Below, in pieces: positions 8,621 through 17,592 of a stretch of DNA of 64,000 nucleotides; position 1 is the first letter of the stretch; each line of letters begins with the position of its first letter. The notes beneath the pieces are model-generated. The model made no database searches. It worked only from the letters and a program-made list of their open reading frames with translations, and was not told where the DNA came from. The translations under genes and the position numbers were made by a program. This stretch comes from Sphingobacterium sp. JB170 (GTDB lineage: Bacteria > Bacteroidota > Bacteroidia > Sphingobacteriales > Sphingobacteriaceae), in NCBI RefSeq assembly GCF_900163865.1, contig NZ_FUKU01000013.1, positions 310,001 through 374,000 of the forward strand, given 5' to 3'.

Positions 8621-10536
8621 CCAAGCGCGCGGTAAATACCAATATATTCTTCGAGCGAAGCCGGGTTGCGCATGATATCCGCGCTAACAACCCTCTGAGG
8701 ATCGATACCAGAAAATATTTTCTTTATCGGAATCTCAAGCTTTTTCCCGCTAAGGGTATACGGAATATCCTGCACCTGGTAGAAAAGATCCGGTACATGT
8801 CTTGGGCTATACTGCGTGCGCAAAGCCTGTTTTGCCCTTTCAATTACATCGTCAAAACTGCTTGTATTTTCCGGCTCAATCCGAATAAACAGTATCATCC
8901 GAGCAATATCCAGCGAATCATCGGTTACGATAACTAAACTATCGGTAATGCCGGCTACAGAAAGTAAACCGTTATAAATTTCCGCTGTTCCGATGCGTAC
9001 CCCCCCTCTATTTAATGTAGAATCGGACCTTCCATGCATCACAATACCTCCACGGCTGTTTATCTCAATCCAATCGCCGTGATTCCATACCCCCTTGTAG
9101 GTCGAAAAATAGCTTTTTTTGTATTTTTTATTTCCCTTATCGCCCCAAAAACATAACGGCATGGCCGGCATCGGCTGTTTAATGATCAATTCGCCCACTT
9201 CCTCGAGGACTTCACGCTGCTTTTCATCATATGCTACAATATCCGAACCCAGTGTACGACATTGTATTTCCCCGCGATATACGGGTAGTAAAGGGCACCC
9301 GGAAAGAAATGCACTACAAACATCCGTCCCGCCACTAAGGCTAATAATATGGGCTTGTGGAAACTTGCCATGTAGATTATCAAAAGTTTTCTCCGCTAGA
9401 GGCGACCCTGTCGATCCGATAACTTTTGGTTGGTAGTCCCGGATGATCAGCTCATGTATCGAAGAAAAATAAGTAGCTCCAGCACCAAGATGATCGACTT
9501 GCCCACGTTTTAAAAAATTCCAAAAAGTGCGATGATTATCATGATTTATCGCCCCATTGTAAAGGCATAAAGTTGCCCCACACAATAACGAAGACAACGC
9601 ATAATTCCACATCATCCATCCAGTTGTCGTATACCACAAGAAATTTTCACCCGTCTGTACATTCTGATGTAAGCTAAGTGCCTTTAGATGTTCAATTAAA
9701 TTTCCGCCCGTGCGGTGTGTTATAGCTTTAGGTATACCCGTAGTACCCGAAGAATAAAGTATCCATATCGGGTGATCAAAAGCGACTCGTTCAAACAATA
9801 GTTCTCCGTTGGGGTAATGAACGAAGATTTCGCTCCATTCCTTACTATTAATGTCGACAGATTTTTCAATCGAATCAATTTCGTTCAAAATATGCGTTAA
9901 GGTGGAAGATTTATTAAACGCTTTGCCTCCATATTGATACGACGTTTCGATAAATAGCATCTTAGGCTGAATCAAACCGAAACGTTCAACGACACTTTTA
10001 TCGCCAAAATCCGGCGAGCAGCAGGACCAGATAGCACCGATAGAATTGGCCGCTAAGAATATGGCGAGCGTTTCAACCGTATTATTAAGTAAACCAACCA
10101 CACGATCTCCCTTGGATACACCATTATCTCTCATGTAGTTTTGTAAACAGTAAACCATATTTGAAATCTCAGCCCAGGTATAAGCACGATAGGTACATTC
10201 TTCATCCGCATACTTCACTGCAATGGCAGTAGGGTCCTTACCTGCAAATATATGCTCACTATAGCTTAGCGATAGGCCAGAAAACCAATCTATATCGGTG
10301 AAATCGCTACCATTGTCGCGATGGGAAAACACATTTGTATATCTACCGGAATATTTTACATCAAAAAAATCAAGTATGCTTTCCCAAAAACGCGCTAGGT
10401 TATCGGTAGACCATCGATGCATTTGGTCATAACTCGAAAATGATGAATTATACTTTTCCGCAATATACTGCCCATACTCATATAAAGCGGACTGCTCGCT
10501 ATACGCCGGCTTGGGTACCCATAATGGTTCTTTCAT
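8617..10536 (-). CDS. Acetoacetyl-CoA synthetase
   Basis: ANL-superfamily ligase that activates acetoacetate with ATP to acetoacetyl-CoA. The 639 residues match AacS: an N-terminal acetyl-CoA-synthetase-like region, the P-loop-like ILYSSGTTGIPKAITHR near residue 260, LWYTTTGWMMWN shortly after, and the C-terminal hinge STLNRGGVRIGTAEIY with the late Lys region LSGKKLEIPIKK. It would recover the acetoacetate released by the nearby HMG-CoA lyase-like enzyme. The final reading frame overlaps the convergent carboxyltransferase gene by 4 bp. Confidence 0.93.
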   Translation of the reverse strand: MKEPLWVPKPAYSEQSALYEYGQYIAEKYNSSFSSYDQMHRWSTDNLARFWESILDFFDVKYSGRYTNVFSHRDNGSDFTDIDWFSGLSLSYSEHIFAGKDPTAIAVKYADEECTYRAYTWAEISNMVYCLQNYMRDNGVSKGDRVVGLLNNTVETLAIFLAANSIGAIWSCCSPDFGDKSVVERFGLIQPKMLFIETSYQYGGKAFNKSSTLTHILNEIDSIEKSVDINSKEWSEIFVHYPNGELLFERVAFDHPIWILYSSGTTGIPKAITHRTGGNLIEHLKALSLHQNVQTGENFLWYTTTGWMMWNYALSSLLCGATLCLYNGAINHDNHRTFWNFLKRGQVDHLGAGATYFSSIHELIIRDYQPKVIGSTGSPLAEKTFDNLHGKFPQAHIISLSGGTDVCSAFLSGCPLLPVYRGEIQCRTLGSDIVAYDEKQREVLEEVGELIIKQPMPAMPLCFWGDKGNKKYKKSYFSTYKGVWNHGDWIEINSRGGIVMHGRSDSTLNRGGVRIGTAEIYNGLLSVAGITDSLVIVTDDSLDIARMILFIRIEPENTSSFDDVIERAKQALRTQYSPRHVPDLFYQVQDIPYTLSGKKLEIPIKKIFSGIDPQRVVSADIMRNPASLEEYIGIYRALG

Positions 10537-10774
10537 CTGCCTAAAATTGGTTGTTTCCTTGTAAAATTAGAAAGAACCATTCAGATTATCAATCGGTTTG
10601 AGATAAGAGTTCCCCTGGCAGAGCTAGAATATATCCCACCTACTCATCGAATCGAGCTATGAATACTACGTTAATTATCTCCTAAAAAAAAAAGCTACCC
10701 TGAATAAGTACCTTCTTGCCACATCTGTAATGCGCTTTACGGTCAGAGACCAGAATTTATCGTGCTAAACGACA
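10537..10774. other. Spacer upstream of acetoacetyl-CoA synthetase and downstream of thiL
   Basis: This 238 bp gap has no supportable ORF or RNA gene. A run of A at 10683-10694 could be the T-tract, on the minus strand, of a thiL terminator, but no clean stem was found next to it. Otherwise nothing is recognised. Confidence 0.4.
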
Positions 10775-11821
10775 CTATTCATTTTCTTTAAAGGCGTTCC
10801 AACCTTGGGCTTTAATAGGATGTATATTTCCTGATTTTGATATCATATCTCTTCCCGCATTTTTTTCGGTGATATATCCAATAATTGTTATATCGAGCTG
10901 ATTTTTAACCTTGTCGTATTGCTCTTGTGGGATTGTAAAAAGCAACTCGTAGTCTTCGCCACCATTTAATGCGCAAATAGTTGGGTCCAAACCAAACTCT
11001 CGTGCCGTATCATAAGTCATCGGATCAATTGGAATTTTCTCTTCATACAATTTACATCCAACGTTCGATGCTTCACAGATATGAATTATTTCCGAAGCAA
11101 GACCGTCCGATACATCAATCATTGCATTTGGCTGTATTCCAAATTCCTCAAATAACGCGATAACATCTTTACGAGCTTCTGGTTTTAACTGCCTTTCTAC
11201 AATGTAATCTTTACCTTCCAGATCGGGCTGAATTTTTGGATTCTCTAAGTATACCTGTTTCTCTCGTTCTAAAAGTTGTAAGCCCACGTAAGCGCCTCCA
11301 AGATCGCCACTGACACATAATAGATCCCCCTGCTTTGCACCTGAGCGGTAAGCTATTTTATCGGTTTTTGCGTAGCCGATACTTGTTACAGAGATAACAA
11401 GCCCTTGAACCGAGGCTGAAGTATCGCCACCGATTAGGTCCACATTATACTTTTTACATGCTATCAGTGCACCTTCATAGATTTCTTCTACGGCTTCTAG
11501 TGGAAATTTTGAAGACAATCCGATAGAGAATGTTACTTGTGATGCCGTACCATTCATTGCGTATATATCACTTAAGTTTACTTGTATAGCTTTGTACCCA
11601 AGGTGTTTTAAAGGCACGTAACGTAAATCAAAATGAATACCTTCTAACAAAAGATCTGTTGAGATTAACGTCTTACTATCGGAAAAATCCAGCACCGCGG
11701 CATCATCACCTATCCCCTTCACTGTCGAGGGTTCAGTAATCTCCACAGCTTTATTAAGGTAAGAGATTAGTCCAAATTCACCCAATTCATTAATATTGGT
11801 TCTTTCTTTGTTATCAAACAT
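10775..11821 (-). CDS. thiL: Thiamine-monophosphate kinase
   Basis: ATP-dependent kinase that makes thiamine diphosphate, the cofactor of Dxs and of the pyruvate dehydrogenase encoded elsewhere in this window. The 348 residues show the PurM-like ATP-grasp elements: KGIGDDAAVLDF near residue 36, STDLLLEGIHFDLR (about 54-67), a GGDTSAS motif near 135 and MIDVSDGLASE near 217. It follows nadA in the same direction with a 12 bp gap, so the two are probably co-transcribed. No TPP riboswitch is seen. Confidence 0.95.
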   Translation of the reverse strand: MFDNKERTNINELGEFGLISYLNKAVEITEPSTVKGIGDDAAVLDFSDSKTLISTDLLLEGIHFDLRYVPLKHLGYKAIQVNLSDIYAMNGTASQVTFSIGLSSKFPLEAVEEIYEGALIACKKYNVDLIGGDTSASVQGLVISVTSIGYAKTDKIAYRSGAKQGDLLCVSGDLGGAYVGLQLLEREKQVYLENPKIQPDLEGKDYIVERQLKPEARKDVIALFEEFGIQPNAMIDVSDGLASEIIHICEASNVGCKLYEEKIPIDPMTYDTAREFGLDPTICALNGGEDYELLFTIPQEQYDKVKNQLDITIIGYITEKNAGRDMISKSGNIHPIKAQGWNAFKENE

Positions 11822-11833
11822 TTACTTTTCTTT

Positions 11834-12832
11834 TTATAAACCAAATCGTTCTGAAATCTCAAGCATGCGTTCTATTGGCTTTCTAGCGCTTTGAATAACG
11901 TCTGCCGCAAGATCAACTTCTGGTTGTTCATAATACAAGCAATTATAAAGCTTCTCTAACGTATTGAGCTTCATATGCGGACAATCATTACAAGCACAAA
12001 CGTTATTGGGCGGTGCTGGAATAAACATTTTATTCGGGCTCGATTTCTGCATCTGGTGCAAAATTCCCGATTCGGTCGCCACGATAAATTGCTGAGCAGG
12101 GTCTTCAATCGTATATTTTAACATTCCCGAAGTGGAGCCAACATAATCGGCTTGCGCTAAAATATGGTCTTCACACTCAGGGTGTGCAATAAATTTAGCA
12201 TTTGGAAACTGATTACGCAAATCAAGAATCCGATCCTGTGAGAAAATTTCATGTACCATACAAGCCCCATTCCATAATACAAGATCACGTCCGGTTTTCT
12301 TTTTTACATATTCACCTAGATTCTTATCCGGGCCGAATATGATCTTTTGATCCTCCGGTAAGCTTTGTACAATTTGAACAGCATTGGATGATGTACATAC
12401 GATATCAGATAACGCTTTCAACTCCGCCGTGCAGTTCACGTAAGTAATCACTAGATGATCGGGATACTGCTCTTTAAATTTTGCAAACAAATGGGGCGGG
12501 CAGCTATCCGATAATGAACACCCCGCTTTCAAATCCGGTAACAATACCTTTTTCGAAGGTGACAATATTTTTGCCGTTTCGGCCATAAAATGCACGCCAG
12601 CAAAAACAATCATCTCTGCATCTGTTTTTGCTGCTTGTTGGGATAAACCCAAACTGTCGCCAATATAATCGGCAATATCTTGTATTTCCGATTCTTGGTA
12701 GTAGTGTGCAAGGATTACCGCATTTTTCTCTTTCTTAAGTCGGTTAATCTCTGCAACAATATCTAGCGTCGGGTCAATTGGTTCATCAATATACCCCTTC
12801 GCTTGAAGGTCTTTTTCAAAAGTTATATTCAT
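11834..12832 (-). CDS. nadA: Quinolinate synthase A
   Basis: 4Fe-4S enzyme that condenses iminoaspartate with dihydroxyacetone phosphate to quinolinate in NAD synthesis. I place the start at 12832 (MNITFEKDL, 332 residues) rather than the in-frame codon at 12904, because a −7 promoter element lies between them. The three cluster cysteines are seen in [16 protein letters not shown] and [10 protein letters not shown], and LAHYYQ is the substrate-binding segment. NadB, which supplies iminoaspartate, is encoded divergently across the 866 bp gap. Confidence 0.96.
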   Translation of the reverse strand: MNITFEKDLQAKGYIDEPIDPTLDIVAEINRLKKEKNAVILAHYYQESEIQDIADYIGDSLGLSQQAAKTDAEMIVFAGVHFMAETAKILSPSKKVLLPDLKAGCSLSDSCPPHLFAKFKEQYPDHLVITYVNCTAELKALSDIVCTSSNAVQIVQSLPEDQKIIFGPDKNLGEYVKKKTGRDLVLWNGACMVHEIFSQDRILDLRNQFPNAKFIAHPECEDHILAQADYVGSTSGMLKYTIEDPAQQFIVATESGILHQMQKSSPNKMFIPAPPNNVCACNDCPHMKLNTLEKLYNCLYYEQPEVDLAADVIQSARKPIERMLEISERFGL

Positions 12833-12881
12833 CTCTACTCGTATTCTAAACCTAATTGATATTTTTGACTTAGCTCTATTA

Positions 12882-12889
12882 CAAAAGTA
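12882..12889 (-). promoter_or_regulatory. −7 promoter element of nadA
   Basis: On the minus strand the sequence reads TACTTTTG, matching TAnnTTTG. It lies about 50 nt upstream of the nadA ATG at 12832 and would give a leader of roughly 43 nt. Its position argues against the longer in-frame start at 12904. Confidence 0.5.
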
Positions 12890-12904
12890 AACAAAGAAAT
12901 CCAA

Positions 12905-13698
12905 AGGTCTTCTAAATGACTTTGTTCCAGGTGAAACTTCGAACTGTTTTTACGGCGAAATATTACGTTTATCGCCCAATATATCATCCGTTAAATCAAT
13001 CAATATGAGCGCCATAAAGGTCTCGATTTAATGCCCTTCGACTGGCCCAGGAATCGGTCAGAATCTTACAATTCGGGGATAAAGTGAACCCTGTTTTTAA
13101 TAAATTGCAACTCAACCATTTACCGTTTAATTTGTTCGAATTTTCCAATAATTTATTTATAGTGTACTGATTATCAGTATAAAAATAAAATCCTACTTGT
13201 TATTTCATAATCGTCTATTCTTAAATTTCTTGTTTCACGTGACTAACTCATAGCACAAATGTAGACAAAGAAAATTAGACGATTTCCACATTCTCTTTTT
13301 TCAATAAATAATAATCTTTTTTTATATAAAGAATCTTATTGTTTATTAGTGTGTGGAAAATGGGGATAAGTTACTTACTTTCTCATTGCAGTTCTCATTT
13401 ATGACCGGTTATCAACAATTTATTAACATTAAATTAGTCTGTTTGGGCTGATATTCAGATAAATGATTTTATACCTTTTTTTCTTTCCATAAATTTTTGT
13501 GAATTCTTTTAAGTTTACAATTTGTTAATATTAGGTTTACTTTACCATCATTTATGAACACGAGTTTAGCTTTCCATCGCATAATTGTGGAAACTAATAA
13601 AGTTTTACATTTTAGTCCACCGTTTATATACATGTTTTCCACATATTTTGTTAATTTGTTAACGAGAGTTTAGCAGCAATGCTATTTACGATTAGAAT
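12905..13698. other. oriC: Candidate chromosomal replication origin (nadA-nadB gap)
   Basis: This gene-free stretch, with the 72 bp before nadA, totals 866 bp. DnaA-box-like 9-mers (TTATCCACA or relatives, either strand) occur at 13282-13290 (ATTTCCACA), 13352-13360 (TGTGGAAAA), 13361-13369 (TGGGGATAA), 13409-13417 (TTATCAACA), 13586-13594 (TGTGGAAAC) and 13635-13643 (TTTTCCACA). Very AT-rich tracts such as 13300-13345 and 13415-13560 could serve as unwinding elements. Degenerate parS-like sequences lie at 12923-12938 and 13231-13246. Transcription points away on both sides near it, dnaA is 12 kb left and mnmG (gidA, often origin-linked) 4 kb right. It is an inference without skew data. Confidence 0.55.
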
Positions 13699-15291
13699 AT
13701 GGCACACAGAGAGGTAGATTTTTTAATTATTGGGTCCGGTATAGCCGGTTTAAGTTTTGCATTAAAGGCGGCGAAATTAGGTAAAGTGTTGATTATTACG
13801 AAGTCTAACGAAGATGAGTCTAATACGAAATATGCGCAAGGTGGAGTTGCCGCAGTTGTGGATAAGTCAGATAGCTTCGATAAGCATATATTTGATACTG
13901 AGGTAGCTGGTGATGGATTATGCCACCGCGAAATTGTGGAAAACGTTGTTAAGGAAGCGCCGGATCGCATAAAAGAGCTAATATCGTATGGCACTAATTT
14001 CGATAAGGTAGATGAGGACCATTATGACTTGGCTCGAGAGGGAGGACATTCCAAACATCGAATCTTACATTATAAGGATATTACCGGGTATGAGATTGAG
14101 CGGGCGCTCCTCGAACAGGTACATGCGCACCCAAATGTAGAGATACTTACACATTATTTTGCCGTTGATTTCATAACACAGCATCATCAAGGTGTGCACG
14201 TTGATAAAAGTACGACTGATATCAAATGTTTCGGACTTTATGCGCTAAACTGCAAATCTGGTCATATAGAAAAGTTTTTAAGTAAAGTTACGCTGATGGC
14301 CTCTGGTGGGGCTGGACATGTATATGCCAGTACTACCAATCCTACAATCGCCACCGGTGATGGTATTGCGATGGTGTATAGAGCTAAGGGCAAAGTACGG
14401 AATATGGAGTTTATCCAATTTCATCCCACTTCCCTTTATAATCCCAAAGAGTCGCCGTCATTCTTAATTTCCGAAGCCGTTCGCGGTTTTGGTGGGATTT
14501 TGCGGCGTGTGAATGGGGAGTCATTTATGGAAGAGTATGATGAACGAGGTTCGCTTGCCCCGCGTGATATTGTTGCTCGAGCAATAGATAATGAGATGAA
14601 ACGCTCAGGTATTGATTATGTGTTTTTAGATATTACTCACCGTAAGATGGCTGACATTATCGCGCATTTTCCGAACATATATGAAAAATGCTTGTCGATA
14701 GGGTTGGATATGACCAAGGACTTTATTCCAGTCACGCCAGCTGCACATTATCTATGCGGGGGGATTATGGTAGATTCAGATGGACGTACCTCTATTTCGA
14801 ATCTCTATGCCTGTGGAGAGTGTTCTTCGACCGGTCTGCATGGCGCTAATAGATTAGCGTCGAACTCCTTATTAGAGGCGGTTGTATACGCGCATCGGAT
14901 TTTTGAAGATGCTCGTGGCGCTATTGACTCTTTGTCTTTTGCGAGGGATATTCCGGAGTGGGATGAATCCAAGGTACAGTTATTAAATGAAGAGATTTTA
15001 GTTACCCATAACTTACGAGAAACGCAGAAATTGATGAGCGATTATGTTGGTATTGTCCGATCTGATTTTCGACTCGATCGCGCGATGCGTCGTTTGGGTT
15101 TTCTTTACGAAGAGACCGAATCGTTTTATAAAAACACAAAGCTTTCTGTGAAGCTTTGTGAATTGCGAAATGTTATTCAGGTGGCTTATTTGATTGTTAA
15201 ATCGGCAACCGGACGCAAAGAAAGTAGGGGATTACATTATACGACGGATTTTCCGGAAAAGGCCGACGAGTTAGTAGATACAGTTTTATAA
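13699..15291 (+). CDS. nadB: L-aspartate oxidase
   Basis: Flavoprotein that oxidises L-aspartate to iminoaspartate for NadA. The 530 residues start with a Rossmann motif, FLIIGSGIAGLSFALKAAKLG in part (about 9-29). The active-site segments EFIQFHPTSLY and APRDIVARAID of the succinate dehydrogenase/fumarate reductase family follow, with ACGECSSTGLHGANRLASNS later. The helical C-terminal domain (about 430-510) is complete. It is divergent from nadA and followed after 1 bp by the hexapeptide-repeat gene, with which it is probably co-transcribed. Confidence 0.96.
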   Translation: MAHREVDFLIIGSGIAGLSFALKAAKLGKVLIITKSNEDESNTKYAQGGVAAVVDKSDSFDKHIFDTEVAGDGLCHREIVENVVKEAPDRIKELISYGTNFDKVDEDHYDLAREGGHSKHRILHYKDITGYEIERALLEQVHAHPNVEILTHYFAVDFITQHHQGVHVDKSTTDIKCFGLYALNCKSGHIEKFLSKVTLMASGGAGHVYASTTNPTIATGDGIAMVYRAKGKVRNMEFIQFHPTSLYNPKESPSFLISEAVRGFGGILRRVNGESFMEEYDERGSLAPRDIVARAIDNEMKRSGIDYVFLDITHRKMADIIAHFPNIYEKCLSIGLDMTKDFIPVTPAAHYLCGGIMVDSDGRTSISNLYACGECSSTGLHGANRLASNSLLEAVVYAHRIFEDARGAIDSLSFARDIPEWDESKVQLLNEEILVTHNLRETQKLMSDYVGIVRSDFRLDRAMRRLGFLYEETESFYKNTKLSVKLCELRNVIQVAYLIVKSATGRKESRGLHYTTDFPEKADELVDTVL

Positions 15292-15292
15292 T

Positions 15293-15814
15293 ATGGCGTT
15301 GATTTTGCCCGTGAAGGGAGTTGCTCCTGAAATTAGTTCAGATGTGTTTGTTGCCGATAATGCTACCATAGTCGGGGATGTTAGTATTGGACATAAGTGT
15401 TCGGTGTGGTTTAATGCTATTATTCGTGGAGATGTGAATTATATTCGTATTGGTGAATTTACAAATATTCAAGATGGTGTCGTGATTCATTGCACCTTTA
15501 AAAGAAACGGTACGGATATAGGTAATTACGTAAATATTGGGCATAATGCGATTATACACGGATGTGTCGTTCATGATTATGTATTAATTGGGATGGGAGC
15601 CATCGTGATGGATCGTACTATTGTCGAATCGAACGTTATTGTTGCAGCGGGTGCCGTTGTTTTAGAAGATATGGTGCTGGAGTCGGGCTATTTATACGCA
15701 GGCGTTCCGGCGAAAAAAATCAAACCTTTGACGCAGAATCAGTTGGCGATGCTTCAAGAGCTACCGCACAATTATGTAGAGTATAGTTCGTGGTTTACCG
15801 ACCCGATGGATTAA
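15293..15814 (+). CDS. Gamma-carbonic-anhydrase-like hexapeptide-repeat protein
   Basis: Left-handed beta-helix protein of 173 residues related to YrdA/PaaY/CaiE. Hexapeptide repeats run from about residue 18 to 140, for example ATIVGDVSIG and NYVNIGHNAIIHG. Putative metal histidines are present in VVIHCTF and GHNAIIHG. The C-terminal YAGVPAKKI ending is typical. Enzyme activity is unproven for most of this family, so carbonic anhydrase is only a family label. It follows nadB by 1 bp, indicating an operon. Confidence 0.85.
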   Translation: MALILPVKGVAPEISSDVFVADNATIVGDVSIGHKCSVWFNAIIRGDVNYIRIGEFTNIQDGVVIHCTFKRNGTDIGNYVNIGHNAIIHGCVVHDYVLIGMGAIVMDRTIVESNVIVAAGAVVLEDMVLESGYLYAGVPAKKIKPLTQNQLAMLQELPHNYVEYSSWFTDPMD

Positions 15815-15823
15815 TAAGGTAGA

Positions 15824-17458
15824 CTATTTTTCTTCAACTGGGGGGATGGCTAGCGTGTCATTTTGGTCCCAGTTTGCCCTGATTGTAAAAGTCTTGTTTA
15901 GGTACCAAATATTTTCGGCCTGTTGTTTAGCGTACACGTCTGCCGGATCCCACTTTCCGTTACCATTTTCATCATACACTACGCGTATAGAGTATTTTCC
16001 TCCAGGGTAGTTTTGATAGGCTACTGAAGCATTTTCAGCAGTAATAAAGCGCCTGTCGAAGACTTTCTCTTTACCTTCATCAATGAGCTCAACAATATAG
16101 TTCATCGTGCTGTCTAGCCCCGTTAACGTGAAATTGATGTTGCCATAATTATCGGATTCATCTAGCGTAAAACTATTCTTAAACTCATTATTCGTATCAC
16201 CAAAAGGTCCATTTATTGCATTTTCTTGGATAACAAGTTCATAGTTTTTTGCCGGTCTCCAGTTGTAGCGTATATGGTAGAGTTCCTGATTTACTGAATC
16301 CTGTTCCAGTTGGAAATTACGTCGTGAAACGGAATCTTCTGTGATGATTATTTTTGATTTGTCGACCGAAGAAATAGGTGTTGTCGAAGTAAGTGTAATA
16401 TGCCGCGTACGATCCACTTTGTTTGTAATGTTCAATTGGGGTTTTATGTCACGTTCCCACTTTATATTCTTTGTTACTCGGATTAGGCTTGTATCTACTA
16501 TTCCTTGTTTTGACGCAACTTCTATCTTTATGGAATCTAGTTCCTGATCTGCGATGTATATTCTTAGCGAGTCGCTGGTAGGATTAAGTCTTTCTATTTT
16601 GGATTCGTTAAGTCCCTCTGGAAACAAGATGTTTGTCACTGGTTCTTCAACGGGTTTATTAAACGTGAGTAGGATGCTACCTTGAGGTTCTATTTTCTTT
16701 TCTAATAGTCGCAAGTCTTTTGGAAATGCCTTTGTTATTTCTAGATGGATGGCCGAGATATCATCTTTTAGGTCCAAGCTGTCATTTAAAAAACCGATCC
16801 ACTCTTCTCGGCCGTTAAAAATTCGGTCGTTATTTTGTTCTTTGAGCGCATAAATACGGTATTGATCTTCGCGTAAATTTTGAAATTTGAAGTTACCCGA
16901 TGTATCGACATTTGTAAATATACTCGCTTTCTTTTTTCCGAAGATCGAGTCTTGGGAGATAGGTATTAGAATTACTTTAATGTTTTCGTCCTTCTTGGGA
17001 TCAAATGATTTGGTCTGACCATTGGTGACTTTTCCACTTATGGTTAGGGAGTCGAGCTCCGGACCTGTTGCAAATACGTAGTTGTAGTTGAGTATAGGAT
17101 TTCCCTCGTTATAATCGCCCAGTCCTTTTCCAAAATTTATCGTATATGTCGTGTTTTCCGCTAGCGTATCTGGAAGGGTGATGACGAGTCGTTTTTTACG
17201 GACGCGGTAGTCAACGATTTCTTCTAAATCCGGACTGATGCTAAATTCTTTAAATTGGTTGTTGAGCTTAATATATTCATCGAACTCCAAGGTGATCTCC
17301 CGTTCTGTGAAGTTCGTTTTGAAGTTTGTAGGGGATTCGTTTAACAAAGTTGGCGGTAAGGAATCTTTGGGACCACCTGTCGGTGCCTGGATATTCGCGC
17401 AACGTATTAGCGTCACAGAAATAAGGAGAATAAAGCAGAATAATACGACCTTCTGCAT
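15824..17458 (-). CDS. Ig-like (Big_5) domain lipoprotein
   Basis: Predicted outer-envelope lipoprotein. I start it at the ATG at 17458 (MQKVVLFCFILLIS), which gives a standard signal peptide ending in a lipobox, TLIRCANIQ; a further upstream in-frame ATG at 17515 would bury it. After the Cys comes PTGGPKDSLPP and an Ig-like Big_5 segment (ITLEFDEYI). Further beta-rich repeats and a C-terminal DENGNGKWDP calcium-loop-like segment follow. The architecture is common and uncharacterised in Bacteroidota. It is convergent with the hexapeptide gene and downstream of mnmG. Confidence 0.75.
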   Translation of the reverse strand: MQKVVLFCFILLISVTLIRCANIQAPTGGPKDSLPPTLLNESPTNFKTNFTEREITLEFDEYIKLNNQFKEFSISPDLEEIVDYRVRKKRLVITLPDTLAENTTYTINFGKGLGDYNEGNPILNYNYVFATGPELDSLTISGKVTNGQTKSFDPKKDENIKVILIPISQDSIFGKKKASIFTNVDTSGNFKFQNLREDQYRIYALKEQNNDRIFNGREEWIGFLNDSLDLKDDISAIHLEITKAFPKDLRLLEKKIEPQGSILLTFNKPVEEPVTNILFPEGLNESKIERLNPTSDSLRIYIADQELDSIKIEVASKQGIVDTSLIRVTKNIKWERDIKPQLNITNKVDRTRHITLTSTTPISSVDKSKIIITEDSVSRRNFQLEQDSVNQELYHIRYNWRPAKNYELVIQENAINGPFGDTNNEFKNSFTLDESDNYGNINFTLTGLDSTMNYIVELIDEGKEKVFDRRFITAENASVAYQNYPGGKYSIRVVYDENGNGKWDPADVYAKQQAENIWYLNKTFTIRANWDQNDTLAIPPVEEK

Positions 17459-17592
17459 TTTTCTTATTTCTATGCGATTTAAGGAGCTTTTATTATTTTC
17501 GGATACTTTATTCATGTTCTTGAAGATAGTTCGTTAGACGGCCTTATTTTAGCTTTTGTTTTATTTGTTTTAACAAGTTGTAAATCAGTTAA

